NCBI GenBank assembly: GCA_963931865.1
Contig: OZ007507.1
Coordinates: forward strand, 17,165,681-17,229,680
Direction: 5' to 3'
Length of the DNA: 64,000 bases
From: Axinella damicornis
Lineage: Eukaryota > Porifera > Demospongiae > Axinellida > Axinellidae
The notes beneath the pieces are model-generated. The model saw nothing but the letters and a program-made list of their open reading frames with translations. It was not told where the DNA came from and searched no databases. The translations under genes were made by a program, and so were the position numbers. This document shows, piece by piece, positions 1 through 11,984 of this stretch (position 1 is the first letter of the stretch; each line of letters starts with the position of its first letter).

Positions 1-760
1 CTGAATGAGGAACCTTGCAAGCTCTAACCCGACTATTAAGAAAGTATTATGCATAACGAACTACCAGTAGTTCCACTTTTCATCGGGGACAATACTGTAT
101 ACCTACGTAGTCACTAATATAGTCTAGAAACCTTTGCGACCGGGATCAACAATCCTGATCGATGAAGCATCACTAGACATGTCCTGTAGTGAATGCTACA
201 GCTAAAGAAAGGAGGATCTCTCTTTGCGAATACCCAGCAGGTTTGAAGCTATATACCGTCTGGTGAGCTGAATGAGGCGTGGTGCTGCTAGTACTTCACA
301 AAGGCCACAACCTGGCAGTGAATATTATGTTTAGCCAAAAAGGTGAACATGATCACCTTTGCTGTTAAGCATATTCATGTACTAGACTGGTTGCCGTGGA
401 TACCACAACAGATCAACACAAAGCAGCTCGTGATGGATACCTGTGAATGAGCACCTGTGAATTTATTGTGCAATACATGGGCTTTATGTTACTATAATGC
501 ATGACAAACACTAAAAGGATTCTAGTAATTAAATTTTTATTCAACTGCCTATTTTGCTGATGTCAACGTTAAGTTTACTATTACTGAAATGAAATCTGCC
601 TTTCTGATAGTTACCCCTTTTGAGATTTAGTGAGCAAATTTCTACTACTCTACTAATTTAAAACCTATAACCTGAAATTATACTACAATCACTTAAAGGA
701 TTGCAGGAGCAAATTGATCATTCTCTATGCCTGGTATGGTCAAGCAGCATTCCAGCCTTT
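1..760. other. Non-coding stretch, nothing recognised
   Basis: No open frame with flanking splice signals was seen on either strand. If R1 has a cytoplasmic tail exon it would lie here on the minus strand or beyond the window edge; I could not identify one. Confidence 0.4.
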
Positions 761-924
761 TTATGCAAAGTGAGTTGAGAGTATCTTCACAACTATGCAA
801 ACAATCAACAAAACAATTGGTGCACTATATACTACAAACTGTACCGGGAACATGAATGTTACTCCCACATCACTTCCAAGTTCAATTCTGGTGATCACTT
901 TATCTCCTTCCACTGGACCTGGTA
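761..924 (-). CDS. Candidate transmembrane last exon of receptor R1
   Basis: A minus-strand frame opens after a plausible acceptor (pyrimidine-rich tract then TTACAG, exon start 924) in phase 1, like the other exons of R1, and runs to a TAA at 763-761. It encodes a Pro-rich start (VPGPVEG), a polar stretch and a hydrophobic segment (FVVYSAPIVLLIVCIVV) followed by a short tail. A membrane exon is expected downstream of the FN3 exon of R1, which is the main reason for the call. The hydrophobic segment is short and no sequence similarity supports it, so it could be a chance frame. Confidence 0.25.
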
Positions 925-1074
925 CTGTAAGCAGAAACTTCAGTATAATTACACAGTGCCATTTATAACTGATGAGATGCATTTTTGGTTTGATGTTATG
1001 ATGCGAAAATGATCACCTTTTTCCCATAAAAATAACTGATACTTTTATGTATGAATGCAAGTTACAATGTAGAA

Positions 1075-1140
1075 TGTAACTAGCACGCTTCTTGACAGTG
1101 AACCTTATAATATGCACTGTCAGAAAGTGTGCTAATTACA
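1075..1140. repeat. Small inverted-repeat hairpin
   Basis: Arms of about 26 bases (TGTAACTAGCACGC... pairing with ...GTGTGCTAATTACA) flank a short loop. The arms differ at only a few positions. It looks like a very short MITE; a structured RNA is an alternative. It lies in the presumed last intron of R1. Confidence 0.5.
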
Positions 1141-2265
1141 TTTTAACCCACTTGATATGTAACAGTCTGGTAGTCATGGATACCATGTTGAAGGGAAAAT
1201 TACCATGACAACCAAAGTTTGAACTTACCAAACTGCAACCCACCAATACTTACACACCTTTTAAAACATTATAACAAGTGCACATAGGTAGACCAGCTCG
1301 GTCCACTAATCTGCTCTTGTATTAAAAGTTTAACGAGCAAAAGTAGGGAATCAATGTAGGGGTGATACAAGCTTGCATCTTATTCCATAACATGTGATCA
1401 AGAAAGATTGTACACTGAAGTACTTCACTATATACGTTTTGCCATTCCATGTTTACTACCCTACACAAGAGCTGCTACCCGGATAAATACTGAACAACTA
1501 CAAATATTCATCGGGAGCATTACTATAGCTGCATGGGAGAGGTGCAAGTACAAGTGTATTAATAGGTCATTCTATGGTGGGAGGTCTACAGGTTGCATGC
1601 CTTAGTAACAATCCTACGTCATACATGCGTAGAGTCTATAGTCATTAGTGTATCTTACAGTATTGTGGCAATGTGCCCATGCCTCCATGTTAAGTATGAA
1701 TACCTTAAGCTTTGCCCCACACAGATACATGAATGTTGCAACTTAAGTTCCAGTAATACATGAATTTCTATAATCGATAACATCATGACTGTGAATACTG
1801 TATCCAGATGGCCAGTATGCAAAACAACAAGATCGGAATGTAGCGCATACTAAATTCATGAACAGCTGCAGCACCAGACCCAACAGGTGTGCAACTTGCA
1901 GAATTGAAAATCAAACAACCAAACCTAGCATAATCCTTAGGCTCTGTACATCACGTATGCTGTGATATTGGCCGAAAACCAACTTTGTAATTCAAACCCT
2001 TGGCAATGCACATCAGTATTTAAACTGGTGCGTGGAGCAAACTCGTATGACAAACTCTTATAATCAAGCATTCATTGAATGTGACCTATAGAGATAACAG
2101 GACATGCAGTTAGTATAATAGCATGAAGGGCTGGGGATGGGGCTATAAACAGTGATAGTGAGACAAACGCTAAGGTTGAATCAACCTTGAATCCTTAAGT
2201 TGAAAAGAAAGCATACTGCTGTTTAGGCATCAACTGCTGTCAAAACCCAAAACCAGAAAACTTAC

Positions 2266-5200
2266 CATTTCGAAAACTGGCATTAATATTCTCACTCAAA
2301 CTTCCATTTCCAACTTCGTTTAGTGCAGATATGGTGAATTGATACGTACGACAAGGTGAAAGGAATTCTGTGGTCAATTTCTTTTCCCTTTCAGTATAGT
2401 TCAGATAGATTGTTTCTGTTGTGATTAAGTTCACATCATCTGTAATATCAATGATTGTTAGATAGTATCCAAGAATATGAACTCCACCGAGACTGAATGG
2501 AGGTGTCCATTTAAGGTGGATCAAATTTTGCTGTGCAATGACCTCAAGATCTCCGGGAGCTGCTAGGTATCCTGAAAGTTCAACCAGAGAAAAATATTGA
2601 TGCATGTCAGCACTCAAACATCCAGCATTGACAAAGAAGAAACAGCTCCAACGCTATAACATGCACAATCATGCCCATGCAGCAACATGCAAGAAACATG
2701 TTGCCCATAATTTTGAGTACAAACATGCCCACTTACTCATGTAGCAAATTAAATCTCACCTTGTATTCTCAGAAGTGCAAATTCAGGAGTAGTGAATCTT
2801 CTTATACCACGACCGAACTCAAAAAGTCCACATTCCACTCTTGAATTATTGTTCCTTTCTGTTGCAAGTATTGACAATGTTGAGGCAAAAGTGCCATCTC
2901 TGACTTCAGTTTGATAATTTATTCCGTTTTCAGCAGCATTGTTTTGCTGGCCTGCAATCTCATCATCTATATACCAAACTATAGCGTGACCACCATGACA
3001 AGTGCAATGGAATTCTGCTGTGCTTCCAATAGAAATATTAGTGGATGAAGGAAGTTTGTGACAAAAACCTGGGAGGCAAGAATGTATAGTTATACTTTGG
3101 GGTATTCACTACATTCGTGACAGGTACAGCACCCAAGTTCTTTTAATGCGACTTCAGTTGAAAAAATGAGGGGTGCTTTACCTGTCATGAACAGTAAAGT
3201 GTAACTTGCTACTGTAACATACATATGCATAACTATCACTGCAAAACAATGATATAACTTAGCTGCTCAGCTCCACATCAACTAACCCACTTCCTGCCAA
3301 GTGGTACTAAAAGTCCCTTGTCTAGCTATATCAAAATTAATGACATACTGTTTTGTTTTTGTTTTTTTCTATAATAATTCATGCCAATGCAAAAGATACA
3401 TAATAGCCTTCTAGGCTAATACAGGTATGTACCCTAACTAACTAACTAACTACAAGAACAAAGGTGCAATATTTAACTTAAATGTATGAGGTGAAGGTGC
3501 AGTAAGTGCATCGGGGGGTAGGTGATTCCATATGGAAACAGTACTTGGAACAAATGATGCTTGGAAGGCGTTAGGTGTGCAAAAGGTTGATACAAAAATG
3601 GAAGATTATAGTTGTGTCTACTAGGTTGCGGCATAAATACATCGGGTGTGAAAGGGAAGAGACCATGGATGATCTTAAAGAGACTACAAAGTTTTAAATA
3701 AATTCTCCTGTTCTCAAGTGTAGGAGTTTGAGAAAGATGGAGCAGCTCTTGGTATCCTAGATCCCACCTTTTTAAACACATCTTTAGTCCATATTTTTGT
3801 ATGTTCTCCACAGATTTTATGTCTTTGAGAAGGTGGGGATCCCACACAGGGGCGGCATATTCGAGGTGAGGGCGCACTAGATATTTGTACATTTCTATTA
3901 ATAATCTTTCACTGCTTACATTGGTGGAGAACCTTCTGTATAACAGGCCAATAAGTCTCTTTCCTTTTGCACAGATGGAGTCAATGTGCCTGGACCAAGA
4001 CAAGTCCGATGAAATGAGCACTCCCAAGTACTTAAAGGCTTCTACTTGTTCAAGTGGTGCCTCGTTTAGTAGGAGCTGTGGAGGATGACTGAGATTCTGC
4101 TTTCTTGAGAGCAGCATGGTCTTACATTTGGCTGGGTTAAGTGATCATTTATTGTGATCTACCCATGAACTGATTTTATCAATGTCCATTTGCAACTGCT
4201 GGTAATCCTCACTGCACTTGATTTGTTTGTACAAGAGCATGTCATCTGCATAGAGGTTTAGGACTGAGTTTTCTGACAGCTGGAGAGACGACACGTCATC
4301 AATATAAATAAGGAATAATAGCGGACCCAAAACAGAGCCTTGTGGAACTCCTGAGAGCACAGGTGAGTCAGGAGATGAAGCACCTCCGACAACCACATGT
4401 TGTTTTCTTTCGGTAAGGTAGCTGTGCAACCATGCCAAGATGTGGGAATCCAATGCAAATGTGTTCAGTTTTTCTAAAAGTAATCTGTGCGGAACAGAAT
4501 CGAAAGCCTTGCGAAGGTCGAAGAAAACGGAGCATACATTGTGTCTGGATTCGAGTGCTTTAAACCAGTCATGTGTTACAGCCAGTAGAGCTGTGACTGT
4601 GGATTTTCCCGATTGGAATCCCCACTGCATATTGGAGAGTGTTCTATTTTCATTGAGGTGGATGGTGATTACTTGATGAATGTGTCGCTCTAGCAGCTTG
4701 CTCACTACAGATAGGAGAGATATTGGTCTATAATTGGCAGCCTCGTTGTGTTGGGATGACTTCGGTATGGGTACAACAGAAGAAGTTTTCCAACAAGTTG
4801 GAAAGTGCCCAAGTTTGATGGAAATGTTGAAAAGCTTGGCAAGGGATGGAGCAATACTTGCTGCGGTGTATTTGAGCATTTTGATGGAAATCCCATCTGG
4901 ACCACTTGCTTTAGTAGCATCCAAGGCTTGGATGTATGACAGAATCTCCTCAGTGGTGCATAGGAGATCTTCAGAACTGGCAGATTCAAACTCAGTGTGG
5001 GTCTGCCTCTCTTCATCTAGCTGTGACAGGGGAGGAACTGATGTATTAAAGCAGGATGAGAAGTACTCATTAAGCATGGCAGCTTTCTCATAATTTGTTT
5101 CTGGCTTCTTGATAATGAAGTGTTGGGATTGTAGACTGTTGCTTGCTAAGTACCTTTACCGCCTTCCAAAATTGCTTTTTGCTTCCCACATTGAGCCTGT

Positions 5201-6739
5201 TAAGGTGTGAATTCTTGGCTTCGCGTAGCATCTTCACAACTGTATTACGTAATCTCTGTTAATACATAAATCAGTTCCATTTCCTAATGTGAATAATTAT
5301 TGCACCCAATGCAGATCAAGTTGTTTGTACCGAATGTTACATTTGCAACCTCATGTTTCTATGAGCCTCTGTTTCCGGCTTGCTGCTAGTCCTTCTAGCT
5401 AGTTCTTGTGGATTGCCATTTCGTCGCTGCAGCATAGCAGGCCAAAATATCAGTTCAGCCACGTCATCACTTCCTTGTCGTCACTCGCCCTAACTTAAAC
5501 TTACTGTTAATACTAGTTACAGAAGAAGGTAATAAAATCCAGGAACAAATAGTGCTAAGTGCAAACGAAATAATAGGAACATGTATGAACAAAAGGACAA
5601 ACTAGATGAGCAAGTGATTTTGTTAGTCTAAGAAGTTTGGGGTACAAAAACACACTCCAGAAAAGGAAATTATACTAGACATAATTATTATAATAGTACA
5701 CAAATCCAGGTAAAGCCTATACTGCTGAAAATCCAACTGGGAGAACAATTTGAAATGCATGGTCACTTTAGTATCCCAACTTTAGCACACATGCGTAGGG
5801 CAAACTTCGGGACGCGGGTACGTGCTCTGGCAACTTCTGTATGGGCTCCAAACTTGGCTGCTCGATATGAATTGTATAAAACAAAATCAAGAGGGGACCA
5901 CACACCATCACCAACAAGTGCACCCTGAGGAACTCCGGACAATACAGGTAGTGGAGAGGTAGTTCAGTATCCAGCGGAGGAGTACAAGATTCAGATTGAT
6001 ATTCTTGAGCTTGTCTATCAGTGCACGAAGGCCTTCTTGAAGACAGAAATACAGCTCCTATATATAGCATCTCTACCACTCTGTAGCAGTTGTCACTAGC
6101 TGTGAGTACTTTGCAGTAGAGCCATATAGTCGTCGCTGGAACCCGAACTGTGACTCATGAGTGCGTTCAACTTGAGATGATTGTAGATGATTTGTCAGAA
6201 GACTGCAAATGTGTAAAGTTGCTCAATATGAGAAGCTATTAGATGACAGTTTCTAGGGTTGCCCTTGTCAGAAGGTTGGAGACAGGTACAATTGAGGTAG
6301 GAGAGCTTCCAGTTTGTGAGTTGCAGCGTGCGTAGCTAAAACATCACTCCCTCCGTCTCCAATTTTTTCGCTCCGACCGAATTTTAGTATTATAGCCATA
6401 GGGCGGTTGCTATATATATTATATTTGGCAGCGACATGGTTTTTCTCACTGTTGGGGCTAAAGTACGTACTGAAGCCTTGTACGGATGTGTCGTTAATGA
6501 TTCTAGTAACATTCAGTGACGTTTTAAATGTCGCCTTATCAATTTGTTTATCGTTATATAAAAATAAAACGACTCCTTTCGGCCAACTTTTTATGAAAAG
6601 TATATAATTATACGATAAACAAGTCATGATTTATTTGTTTTACACGGCCTGACTAGAAACGTTGCTCACCATATTGTTGGGCAAAGGATCCTTGCAGGAC
6701 GCTGAAAACAACGATTATCACTTCCCTGAAACGCACCAT
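2266..6739 (-). CDS. Receptor R1: signal peptide, Ig, FN3 cell-surface protein (3' end uncertain)
   Basis: Three minus-strand exons fit one gene. Exon 1 is 6739-6670: ATG then a hydrophobic signal peptide (VIIVVFSVLQGSFAQ), ending in phase 1 at a GTGAGC donor. Exon 2 is 3068-2760: an Ig-like domain with the first Cys in FHCTC, Trp in WYID and second Cys in VECGLF, bounded by TCCCAG and GTGAGA, phase 1 on both sides. Exon 3 is 2571-2266: an FN3 domain with the typical Trp (LKWTPPFS), YLTI strand and YQFTISALNEVG motif, phase 1 on both sides, donor GTAAGT. A possible membrane exon lies at 924-761. Intron 1 (about 3.6 kb) holds two minus-strand LINE relics, so the gene grew by insertion. The domain order equals that of R2. 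Likely a plasma-membrane adhesion or recognition receptor; the ligand cannot be inferred. The Ig exon has no internal start codon and would be missed by simple ORF calling. Confidence 0.65.
3351..5262 (-). mobile_element. 5'-truncated LINE (Jockey/CR1-like non-LTR retrotransposon)
   Basis: The minus strand carries a reverse transcriptase region, then a 3' untranslated part with a TTAG tetranucleotide run (about 3436-3452) and an A-rich tail (seen as T-rich at 3351-3369 on the plus strand). Upstream the coding match fades at about 5262, with one frame change near 5130, and no endonuclease domain is present, so the copy is 5'-truncated as expected for target-primed insertion. It lies in intron 1 of R1 in the same orientation as the gene. 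Confidence 0.85.
3473..5077 (-). pseudogene. Reverse transcriptase ORF of the LINE, with one in-frame stop
   Basis: One frame covers both halves: 5077-4148 encodes the RT palm and fingers and 4117-3476 the thumb and C-terminal part. Recognisable motifs in order are SGPDGIS, NYRPISLLSVVSKLLE, FFDLRKAFDSVPH, SGVPQGSVLGPLLFLIYIDD, the catalytic YADD, and then FKYLGV and the LYRRF...RPHLEYAAPVWDP region typical of Jockey/CR1/L2 elements. A TGA at 4147-4145 interrupts the frame just after the YADD domain, and the same frame continues without shift, so a single nonsense change separates the halves. The N-terminal edge is truncated and frameshifted. Non-functional copy, but fairly young given the intact motifs. 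Confidence 0.9.
5870..6320 (-). mobile_element. Degenerate second LINE reverse transcriptase fragment
   Basis: On the minus strand short pieces of RT can be read in shifting frames: DKGNPRN (the NYRPIS region), SQFGFQRR (the QFGF motif), LLRWILNYLS and PVLSGVPQGA. Several frameshifts and stops separate them, so this relic is much older than the LINE at 3351-5262. It sits in the same intron of R1. Confidence 0.7.
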
Positions 6740-8770
6740 CACATTACCACAAAATCGACTTGAAGTAGCGCAGAAAGTCTGAACACGCGGTTGCTGCGGG
6801 AACAGATTGTCTAGTTTGAAAGTCGTTTTGATAGAGCTATCCTGAGATCTAAAGTTGCGCTTGCTGGGGGAAACAGCAGTGTCCACATGAATATATAGAG
6901 AACAGAACAACTCAACACATGAATATAGAATCGAACGACGATGAATGTTGCATGGGATGGTAAAATAATTAAAATCATACCACTGTTACAGTACACAACT
7001 GTGTACTGTACACAACTGTGAACTGTAACAACTGTGTACTGTAAGTGATGTCCAAGTCATGATTTTAATCATGCAAGGGCACGGTCAACATATACAACAT
7101 ATACAAAGTATAAAGCAAACACACGTTGATTCACATTACAGGAAGTAAGCTATACGACAGCAGGACAGTGACAAACAATCCTCATAGGAGCTGGCTACCC
7201 ATCCCACTAGCCTAAGGACGAGTAGACATCAATAAAAGTATACACTCACTGTAAATACTACACTGTAGCTATAGCAGTTGTGTACTGTAACAGTGGTCTG
7301 GCTTGGTGATTAACTAAAATGGAGGACCGTCATCCACAAACTCCTCAATGGACACCCACCCCTGCCCATATTATATGCATCTGCAATCAGGTTGTAGGCT
7401 ACAACCACAGATCTATAAAACTTAATAGTTCAACAGCCAGCCACAATAGCATAATTATAGCTACAATTCGGCAACTCAAGGGTAGCTACATGTACTTCCT
7501 ACAATGTTAAATTTTGGACACCTGACTTCTGTAACAGAGGTGTCAATAAGTTTTGTAGGCTCCAAGCTGCTTGATCATAGTAGACTTCAAAATTAATGAT
7601 GGTCAGACTCAAACTAACCAATTGCCAATTTGCCAACTGTATTTACGCTTTTGCCAAAATATATTCCAACAGTCAAATGTGAAATCTGCAATGGGGTATT
7701 CAGAGATGCCAATCCTTAAGTAGCTAAGTCCAAACTTCATTATACGTAAGACCATTAGGGGTATAGGAGGTAGGGGTTAGTTGCAAACATGCAAGCTTTC
7801 ATGATAATTACGTAGGTGAGTGATATAAAAGTAAGCTATGATGGAAGTTTTCTTCCAGGGACTTGAGTAGCCTCAGTCCCAGGCTCTCTCCACAAAACCG
7901 GGTTATTGACGAGAGACCGCTTTGAAGGAAGATATTTATGGCATCACTAGGCATTTCACGTGACGTCCAATCCAGGAAGTAACTCTCTTAATTTTGTAAG
8001 GACAGACTAGGGGGCGTTTCTTGGCCCGGCAATATAGAAGTTTGGTTCGAATTCAGGTGCTCGATTTGTACCTTGTCAGTGGTGCTTATTTCGTTTACTG
8101 GCAACCGCAACAGTTCAGCCGCGGAGCAATCCATGCCAACCGCAGACCTGCATCTAGCTCCACCCCTCATTCTGAATGTGGATTCGCAGGACACACGTAG
8201 GTAAGTTGTTGATAGCCTATTGTACTTAGTCTAGCTCGTGTGCGGCGACGACAAATAGCTATACTGTTTTGTTTTGGAGGATTAATGGTAGAGTTTCAAG
8301 AGATTTTAGTGAAAGTTAACTTGTAGATATTTGGCCATGTATAGTAATGCAGGGGTTTAATTGAGAACTGTTAATGGTTACATGTACATCTCTCAGAATT
8401 CTTACAGGTGCATGAAGGGTTGAGTAACACGACTTGTATGCGCTCCACCTATAAACTGCATGTAGCTACCTCAGCATAGTGTGTGTGTACTTAAACCTTG
8501 GAAAGGTGAGTTTGCCCTACCAAGATAGAGTGCGATTCAGTGCCACTTCAATAAAAAAAGCTGTAGGCATGACTGTCTGCATGCATGGCTGTCGCATCTC
8601 CGAAATGTTTTGTGCAAATCACAAATACCTACATATACCTATACATGCTACTACACTGCATGTCAGGTCGATTTTAGAATATGCAGCTAGACTTTAAATT
8701 GATTGCATTCACCAGCTCATCCTTGCAGTTTTTTTTTGTAGGCTGTTAGCTTACCACTCACCCCAATTAA
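6740..8770. other. Spacer between divergent receptor genes R1 and R2
   Basis: This is the region upstream of the R1 start codon. It holds short repeated ACTGTAACA/GTGTACTGTA motifs near 6985-7045 and 7250-7300, and a somewhat more CpG-rich patch at about 7990-8260. No exon with convincing splice sites was recognised. Confidence 0.35.
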
Positions 8771-9368
8771 CCCTTTAAGCCCCATTGACGTCTATAGACG
8801 TCATTTAGACCCTATGCACTTGTAGGGCTTCTTGTCAGTCCAAAATAGGCCAAAAAGGCTTCAGAGGTCCTAGGGACGACTTTGAGGGACGAACTCAAAA
8901 ATTTGGTCAGATTTCAGTGCACCTCCCCCACTAAATGTACAAGCGGGGGGTATCGAAAGAGGGGGCGGCAGCCCCCCTTCGCATGTTGTGGGCGTTTTTT
9001 GATTTTAATGAGATTCATCGAACCGAGAATTTTTGATTCTAATGATATTCAAAGACCCCACCCAGGGCCTCAAGAAAACCTGCAAATTGGTGGTGTAAGG
9101 TGTGCCATCAGTCAGATCTGGCCCAAGTTTAGGGAAATGCTGGGCGAAAATCGTCTGACATCCACTTTTGACCTCCGATTGCTGGGCTTGTGGGGGGTCA
9201 TGAATATCATTAACGGTATTGCCAGAGGGGTCTCTCCATGTGTGCAGGCCCCACCAAGTTTGGCCGCTGAGGAGCAAATGCTGTGGGAGAGGAGTACCTA
9301 CGAAAGTGGTGTGCGCTGAATGCATGAAAATGTGTTGTCTTGGTGGGAAGAATTCGGTGGTTAAAGGG
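8771..9368. mobile_element. piggyBac-like non-autonomous element
   Basis: The element is bounded by TTAA at 8767-8770 and 9369-9372, the target duplication used by piggyBac transposons, with inverted ends CCCTTTAA... and ...TTAAAGGG. Just inside the left end is a palindrome GACGTCTATAGACGTC, as often seen in piggyBac-like elements. The long frame inside has no recognisable transposase signature, so I read it as a non-autonomous copy. A diverged relative of its right half may be present near 30100-30300. Confidence 0.65.
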
Positions 9369-9599
9369 TTAACGAAGTTAGCAATACAAAGTTAGCAATG
9401 CGAATTGCAACAAGAAGTGACAAAGTCAATCTGTGCATGAGCAAGTCTGCAGTGTCAAAACCTAGCTGGGGCGTCTTCACCATGTAGATGTAGAGTCATA
9501 AGCATCAAGTGTTTCTGGAGGAATGAAGCTATATAGTTGTAGCTATGCAAACTGGTGGATAATTAAGAGCTTATCCACGCGAGGTGAAAGTGAGATCTG

Positions 9600-10055
9600 A
9601 GGCAACATTGGTTTTTACTGTATCACAGCAACGTCCCTGAACATTACACTAACTATCACAGCAACATGCATATCTGCACATTACACAGAAAGTATCAAGC
9701 AACATATCTGCACATTATACACTCACAGCAACATATCACTGACTGTATCACAGCAACATATCTGCACATTACACTGACTGTATCACAGCAACATATCTGC
9801 ACATTACACTGACTGTATCACAGCAACATATCATCTGCACATTACACTGACTGTATCACGCAACATATCTGCACATTACACTGACTGTATCACAGCAACA
9901 TATCTGCATATTACACTGACTGTATCACAGCAACATATCATCTGCACATTACACTGACTGTATCACGCAACATATCTGCACATTACACTGACTGTATCAC
10001 GCAACATATCTGCACATTACACTGACTGTATCATGATCACAGCAACATCGGTATA
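9600..10055 (+). repeat. Minisatellite, about 35-bp unit
   Basis: About a dozen head-to-tail copies of a unit containing CACAGCAACATATCTGCAC and ATTACACTGACTGTAT. The first copies are diverged and the later ones nearly identical, with small indels (CATC insertion, loss of CA). No unique spacers occur between copies. Confidence 0.9.
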
Positions 10056-10120
10056 TAGTCCTGAACTCAAGTTGGAGGGTAGCTAGATACCTTAGATTGT
10101 GCATTGCAGTGATCCTAAAT

Positions 10121-10132
10121 CCCCCCCCCCCC

Positions 10133-10163
<31 letters not shown>

Positions 10164-10172
10164 ACACACACA
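10121..10172 (+). repeat. Poly-C tract joined to (CA)n
   Basis: About 29 C residues are followed by about 11 CA dinucleotides. Length in the assembly is probably unreliable. Confidence 0.9.
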
Positions 10173-10524
10173 AAGATACGTAATAAATACCAGTGACCTT
10201 CTTTAGGACTTCTCTGACAACTGTTCTGCACTCACTACTGCTAGTTAATTAGCAAACAATGGTTCAACATTAATTTTATGCACATGCGGAGAGCTTGTCA
10301 TTGGCATTTAGCTACTGTAGACAGTGACATCTGTGTATAAATATGGTGATCCTTGTAGCATTGTAGTGCTATTTACACAGTCATGCAGGATCACTAGAAG
10401 TGCAATGGTGTTCACTACTTAATTTTAACATGCATGCATGCTAAATCTACTTCCATATCATATTATACAGCAAGCTGACAGCAATATGTTTGCTTTTCAA
10501 CTGCAGAATCATATATATTACGGA

Positions 10525-11949
10525 ATGGATAACAAAGTATACCTGTGTGGAAGTGTGCTGATAACACTATGCTGTATCTACTCTTCTGATTCATGTATTG
10601 TACAAGAAGGTAGGTATTATCATATATGCATTCTATGCAAAATTCAGAAAATTAATGGTAACACCCCATGTTTTGTCTACATGCACCGAGTGTATAGATA
10701 CCATGGCTGCAGCATATTATAAGCGTAACATTCTCGGGAATTAAGACTACTTCTGTTTTGGATACTGGTGATATTTTAGTCCTGCAACATGTTGAAAGTC
10801 AGTCTGTGTTATTAATTGCCCCATGCACAATCATACCCAAGAAGGTCCATATCCCATATGGATATCAAGAGATAGGTGCGTGGGGTAAGCTAGTGCTCCA
10901 TCGATACACTCTAAGACGATATTCATCATAGTTAATTTATTAAATTACTAGGTCGGATGGGAACATACATGCATTGACCAACTTCACATAGTAACCATTC
11001 TTTGCTTTCTTTCTCTTGTCCCCAGGAAATTTTGATGTCTTCCCAAAAAACCAATCAGTCTTCCAGGATGAAAATGTTACCAATCACTGTCATCTTAAAC
11101 TGATGGCAGTACAAGTAGCTAGAATTCCATTTTTCCTATTCAATAGTCAGCCCGAACAACCCATAGGTGCATATTATTCTTCGAATTTGGATGATGCTGC
11201 AGCTAGTTTTTTGGCCACTCTAAATTACAACAACTCAAAATGGCAGTGCAGCTACTGCTATCCACCATGTAACAACACCTCAGAATACATTTGCAGTCCA
11301 CCTGCTTCATTGAAAATACAAGGTAAGAGATGTCTCCACCATGAATTTACTTCAGCAAAGATTTGTATGCACCTCATGAAACTGGTATGTGATTTGCTGC
11401 AAAAAACTTCTAGCAAATACCATCCGTACATCATGGTCCTATTTCTGTATGTCCATATGCAGCTTTATTGCATGATACCCTACAAGTTCAAAGGATCAGG
11501 TGTGCCAATATCTGGCATATGGCACTGCTGTGACATCATCACTTAGCAACACACATCACAAAGCAACATCCAATCAGGGGCATGCAATAAATTAGTTATA
11601 GCATGGCAACACGGGCTGCATGCCAGATATTGGCACTGCTGATGTATATAAAGCCCTCGGGCCTGCAGCCCTCGGGCTTTACGTCACAGCAGTGCCAATA
11701 TCTGGCATACAGCCCTTGTTGCCATGCTATAACTAATACATCCACAGACTGGGTTAATTTCCCAGTCTTTCGCCAATATTCAGAATGTGATACCTATAAG
11801 ATAGGTAGGCTCATGCCAACAATGATTTAATTGTTTACACAGCAACCATACCAGAGTTATGATCTAGGATTTTGAGTTTTGGGGATAAGATCTTGAGAAT
11901 CAGGGTGAATGGGGGACTACTGCAATTTTCTAGCTGGGTCTGGGGGCAT

Positions 11950-11984
<35 letters not shown>

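Noticed and set aside
6268..6627. 119-residue minus-strand frame
   Set aside because: Its 3' part overlaps the older LINE relic in another frame, and no splice sites or family motifs support it.
9600..10055. Regular direct repeats resembling a CRISPR array
   Set aside because: The units abut with no unique spacers and the context is a eukaryotic spliced-gene region; it is a minisatellite.
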